A stretch of DNA of 5,381 nt, from assembly GCA_013215525.1 (NCBI GenBank), contig JABSQY010000108.1, positions 1 to 5,381 on the forward strand, read 5' to 3'. Below are positions 4,305 to 5,381 of the stretch, in pieces. Made by a program: the position numbers and the translations under genes. This DNA comes from Nanoarchaeales archaeon (GTDB lineage Archaea > Nanobdellota > Nanobdellia > Woesearchaeales > UBA583). How positions within the stretch are numbered: the stretch's first letter is position 1; each line of letters begins with the position of its first letter. The notes beneath the pieces were generated by a model that saw only the letters and a list, made by a program, of their open reading frames with translations, was not told the origin of the DNA and made no database searches.

Positions 4305-4317
4305 ACAATAACCAAAT

Positions 4318-4444
4318 CAAGCACAGCAACACACAGCAAAAGTACAACAAAATTATTAGAAACTATGTGAATAATTTTATATTTTCACATCGGCTTAGGA
4401 ATTTCTTTCAAATTCCTTGAGGATTTCGCTACGCTCAGCCTGCT
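4318..4444 (+). repeat. Composite repeat copy 2 after TA5, split by a hairpin element
   Basis: The second unit starts 82 bases after the first and is interrupted by element E6 (4363-4420). Without the element it is 69 bases, the same as copy 1, and reads ATTATTAGAAA-GG-ATTTCGCT where the empty copies read ATTATTAGAATTGATTTCGCT. The exact core is at 4425-4444. Confidence 0.8.
4363..4420 (+). mobile_element. Double-hairpin GCTTAG element, copy E6 (58 bp)
   Basis: CTATGTGAA pairs with TTCACATCG, then GCTTAG, a second hairpin GGAATTT-loop-AAATTCC, and TTGA. Empty sites exist at 2636-2660 and 3402-3422, where the unit is the same length without it. Confidence 0.8.
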
Positions 4445-4509
4445 ATGGGATTGTCCGCTCGAAAAGAGTCAAAATAAGCAAGAAAAGATTTTAAAGCAGT
4501 ATAAAAATA
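4445..4509 (+). repeat. Leader block before the TA6 promoter
   Basis: A diverged copy of the leader at 3438-3503: ATGGGATTGTCCGCTCGAAA, then AATAAGCAAGAA and an AT-rich tail. No gene or RNA is recognisable in it. Confidence 0.55.
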
Positions 4510-4632
4510 AAAGAATAATTTAAAGTATTTATCAAAACTTCATATTTCTTTCAAAATATTAAGGCTTAGAAATGATTTTCATTTCTTGAAATTAAACCAT
4601 ATCTTTTTATATATAATAATATTAATAATATT
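4510..4632 (+). promoter_or_regulatory. TA6 promoter (shared module type) with inserted element upstream
   Basis: AATAATTTAAAGTATTTAT ends at 4532, spacer CAAAA (4533-4537), element E7 (4538-4589), AATTAAACC (4590-4598), then ATATCTTTTTATATATAAT in place of the usual AAAGCTTTTTATAATTT. TTTTATA starts at 4605, again 28 bases before the ATG at 4633. The changed bases lie where the TFB recognition element would be, so strength may differ from the other modules. Confidence 0.75.
4538..4589 (+). mobile_element. Double-hairpin GCTTAG element, copy E7 (52 bp)
   Basis: CTTCATATTT, loop, AAATATTAAG, GCTTAG, hairpin AAATGA-ttt-TCATTT, CTTGA. It differs from E3 at only a few bases and occupies the same promoter position. 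Confidence 0.75.
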
Positions 4633-4821
4633 ATGATTAGTGAAATCCAAATAAATACTGAACCAATTTTTAACCCAAAAGATATAGAACAAGCACAATT
4701 TAGTGAACAAGATTTACAAAGAATTAGTGATATTGCTATCAAATCTTACAAAAATAAAGATTATTTAACTCATGAAGAATTTGAAAGAAAGATTAAAAAC
4801 CACAAAAATGGTAGATTATAA
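4633..4821 (+). CDS. Antitoxin of TA6 (divergent relative of TA2 antitoxin)
   Basis: A 62-residue protein with a polar N-terminus (MISEIQINTEP) and a helical second half: EQDLQRISDIAIKSYKNK (25-42), then LTHEEFERKIKNHKNG (45-60). The order DL..I......K followed by (I/L)(S/T)HE(D/E)(L/F)..K is shared with the TA2 antitoxin, so the two probably share an origin and a way of binding RelE-like toxins. It is less acidic at its end than the others, closing with basic KNHKNGRL. The start is set by the -28 TATA box. It overlaps the toxin by 14 bases rather than eight. No DNA-binding fold is visible. Confidence 0.7.
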   Translation: MISEIQINTEPIFNPKDIEQAQFSEQDLQRISDIAIKSYKNKDYLTHEEFERKIKNHKNGRL

Positions 4822-5101
4822 TTTAATTTACAAAACTGAGTTTTTTGATTCTATTACAAATTATGATAATAACTTTATTGATTTAATAAGAAATAGAATT
4901 TCTTATCTAAAAAAAGACCCTTACAAATATTCTTTCATTTCTTCTTATCGTTTAGATTTATTTACAATTAAAGTAACTTCTAAAGAAAATGATATAAAAA
5001 TAATATTCAAAGTAATTGGAAAGGATGTTTTTGTTTTATTTAGTTATTCATTAGATTTAACACACAAGCAAATACGACAAATATTTATAGATTTAGAATA
5101 A
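4808..5101 (+). CDS. Divergent RelE-superfamily toxin of TA6
   Basis: From the ATG at 4808 the protein has 97 residues; an in-frame ATG at 4772 would add 12 charged residues lying inside the antitoxin gene and is less likely, because YNLIYKTEFFDSI (4-16) matches the usual RelE beginning. It continues with a helix FIDLIRNRISYLKKDPYKY (23-41), YRLDLFTIKV (47-56), IKIIFKVIGKDVFVLFSY (63-80) and a C-terminal tail LTHKQIRQIFIDLE. The strand pattern corresponds to L..LRV...YRIIYEI of RelE, but the conserved arginines are lysines here (Lys55, Lys64) and no terminal HR..Y motif is seen. It is either a diverged RelE-type nuclease or an inactive relative. Position and size support the toxin call more than the sequence does. 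Confidence 0.65.
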   Translation: MVDYNLIYKTEFFDSITNYDNNFIDLIRNRISYLKKDPYKYSFISSYRLDLFTIKVTSKENDIKIIFKVIGKDVFVLFSYSLDLTHKQIRQIFIDLE

Positions 5102-5102
5102 A

Positions 5103-5171
5103 GCAACACAGCAACACACAGCAAAAGTACAACAAAAGTACAAGAAAGAATTTCGCTACGCTCAGCCTGCT
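5103..5171 (+). repeat. Composite repeat after TA6 (69 bp)
   Basis: It starts two bases after the toxin stop: CAACACAGCAACACACAGC, AAAAGTACAACAAAAGTAC, then the exact 20-mer core at 5152-5171. Same length as the copies after TA3 and TA5. Confidence 0.8.
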
Positions 5172-5177
5172 ATGAGA

Positions 5178-5287
5178 CTTTGTGTAAGTGAAATCTCACA
5201 AAGGCTTAGAACTTTATATTTTTCTTTCAAAAATATCAAGGCTTAAGAATTTTCAATTCTTAGAATTCTCAACAATAAATTTCTTGA
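5178..5287 (+). mobile_element. Double-hairpin GCTTAG element, copy E8 (outer, 57 bp without its insert)
   Basis: CTTTGTG pairs with CACAAAG, followed by GCTTAGAA, an inserted second element (5212-5264), then ATTCTCAACAATAAATTTC and TTGA. Removing the insert rebuilds the second hairpin GAAATT-loop-AATTTC. The outer flanks ATGAGA and GTGTTTAATCG match the uninserted leader at 3438 (AAGAGATTGTTTAATCG) in length. Confidence 0.7.
5212..5264 (+). mobile_element. Double-hairpin element, copy E9, nested inside E8 (about 53 bp)
   Basis: CTTTATATTTTT pairs with AAAAATATCAAG, then GCTTA, a second hairpin AGAATT-ttc-AATTCT and TAGA, close to the usual TTGA end. The left flank ends in A as in most other copies. 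The right boundary is less certain than for the other copies. Confidence 0.6.
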
Positions 5288-5381
5288 GTGTTTAATCGAA
5301 AAATTATCGAAATAAGCAAGAATTGATTTGAAAGTTGTGTAAAATAATTAAAAATGATTATATTTATATAGTTTATATTAT
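5288..5381 (+). repeat. Leader block at the right edge, probably of a further module
   Basis: GTGTTTAATCGAAAAA, ATCGAAATAAGCAAGAA and GTTGTGTAAAATAA repeat the leader seen before TA5 (3438-3503). It is followed by an AT-rich stretch with TATA-like TTATATTTATATA (5358-5370). A gene would begin just outside the window; none starts inside it. Confidence 0.5.

Noticed and set aside
1624..5171. Integron attC sites at the module boundaries
   Set aside because: The repeats have no RYYYAAC/GTTRRRY pair and no integrase is in the window; the one GTTAGAC seen is inside the TA5 antitoxin gene.
5178..5204. Element hairpins as intrinsic terminators
   Set aside because: The stems are followed by GCTTAG rather than a run of T, and archaeal termination usually relies on T-rich tracts without a hairpin.

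Overview
The window looks like a piece of an AT-rich archaeal genome, most likely from a small-genome DPANN-type lineage. The main evidence is the promoters. Every module start has an archaeal-type TATA box whose TTTTATA begins exactly 28 bases before the ATG (29 in one case), no Shine-Dalgarno sequence precedes the starts, and the first genes therefore appear leaderless. The lineage itself is an inference. Stops are TAA or TAG only, and no tryptophan codon occurs in about 1,080 codons.

Layout: bases 1-152 are an AT-rich, gene-free stretch with a promoter. Bases 153-479 encode a small lipoprotein with a Kunitz/BPTI-like six-cysteine domain. From about 500 to the right edge lies an array of six type II toxin-antitoxin (TA) modules, all on the + strand and each antitoxin-first: TA1 (553-1006, ParE-like toxin), TA2 (1180-1621, RelE-like), TA3 (1954-2521, ribbon-helix-helix antitoxin plus RelE-like toxin), TA4 (2919-3360, paralogue of TA1), TA5 (3629-4232, paralogue of TA3, toxin interrupted) and TA6 (4633-5101, divergent relative of TA2). 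The right edge carries leader sequence of what is probably a seventh module.

The modules behave like cassettes. Five of the six (all but TA3) share one upstream block: AATAATTTAAAGTATTTAT or a variant, a five-base spacer, AATTAAACC, then the TATA box. This block is shared although the antitoxins behind it belong to different families. Every toxin is followed directly by one to three copies of a composite repeat. The repeat has an A/C-rich part (CAAGCACAGCAACACACAGC) and, about 45 bases on, usually the 20-mer TTCGCTACGCTCAGCCTGCT; the tandem period is 82-84 bp. TA3 instead has its own promoter with three GATAT(C/T) sites spaced by 10 bp.

Scattered through the array are nine copies of a small element (about 52-69 bp) that I do not recognise. 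It starts CTTT, CTTC or CTAT, forms a first stem-loop ending at or near AAG, continues GCTTAG, forms a second stem-loop, and ends TTGA. Stem sequences differ between copies but stay self-complementary. Comparison with uninserted relatives inside the same window shows clean insertion with no target duplication. One copy splits the TA5 toxin gene, one sits inside the TA5 promoter, two sit at the same position upstream of the TA4 and TA6 promoters, three lie in the composite repeats, and one is nested inside another. This element family and the cassette-like TA array are the most interesting contents of the window.
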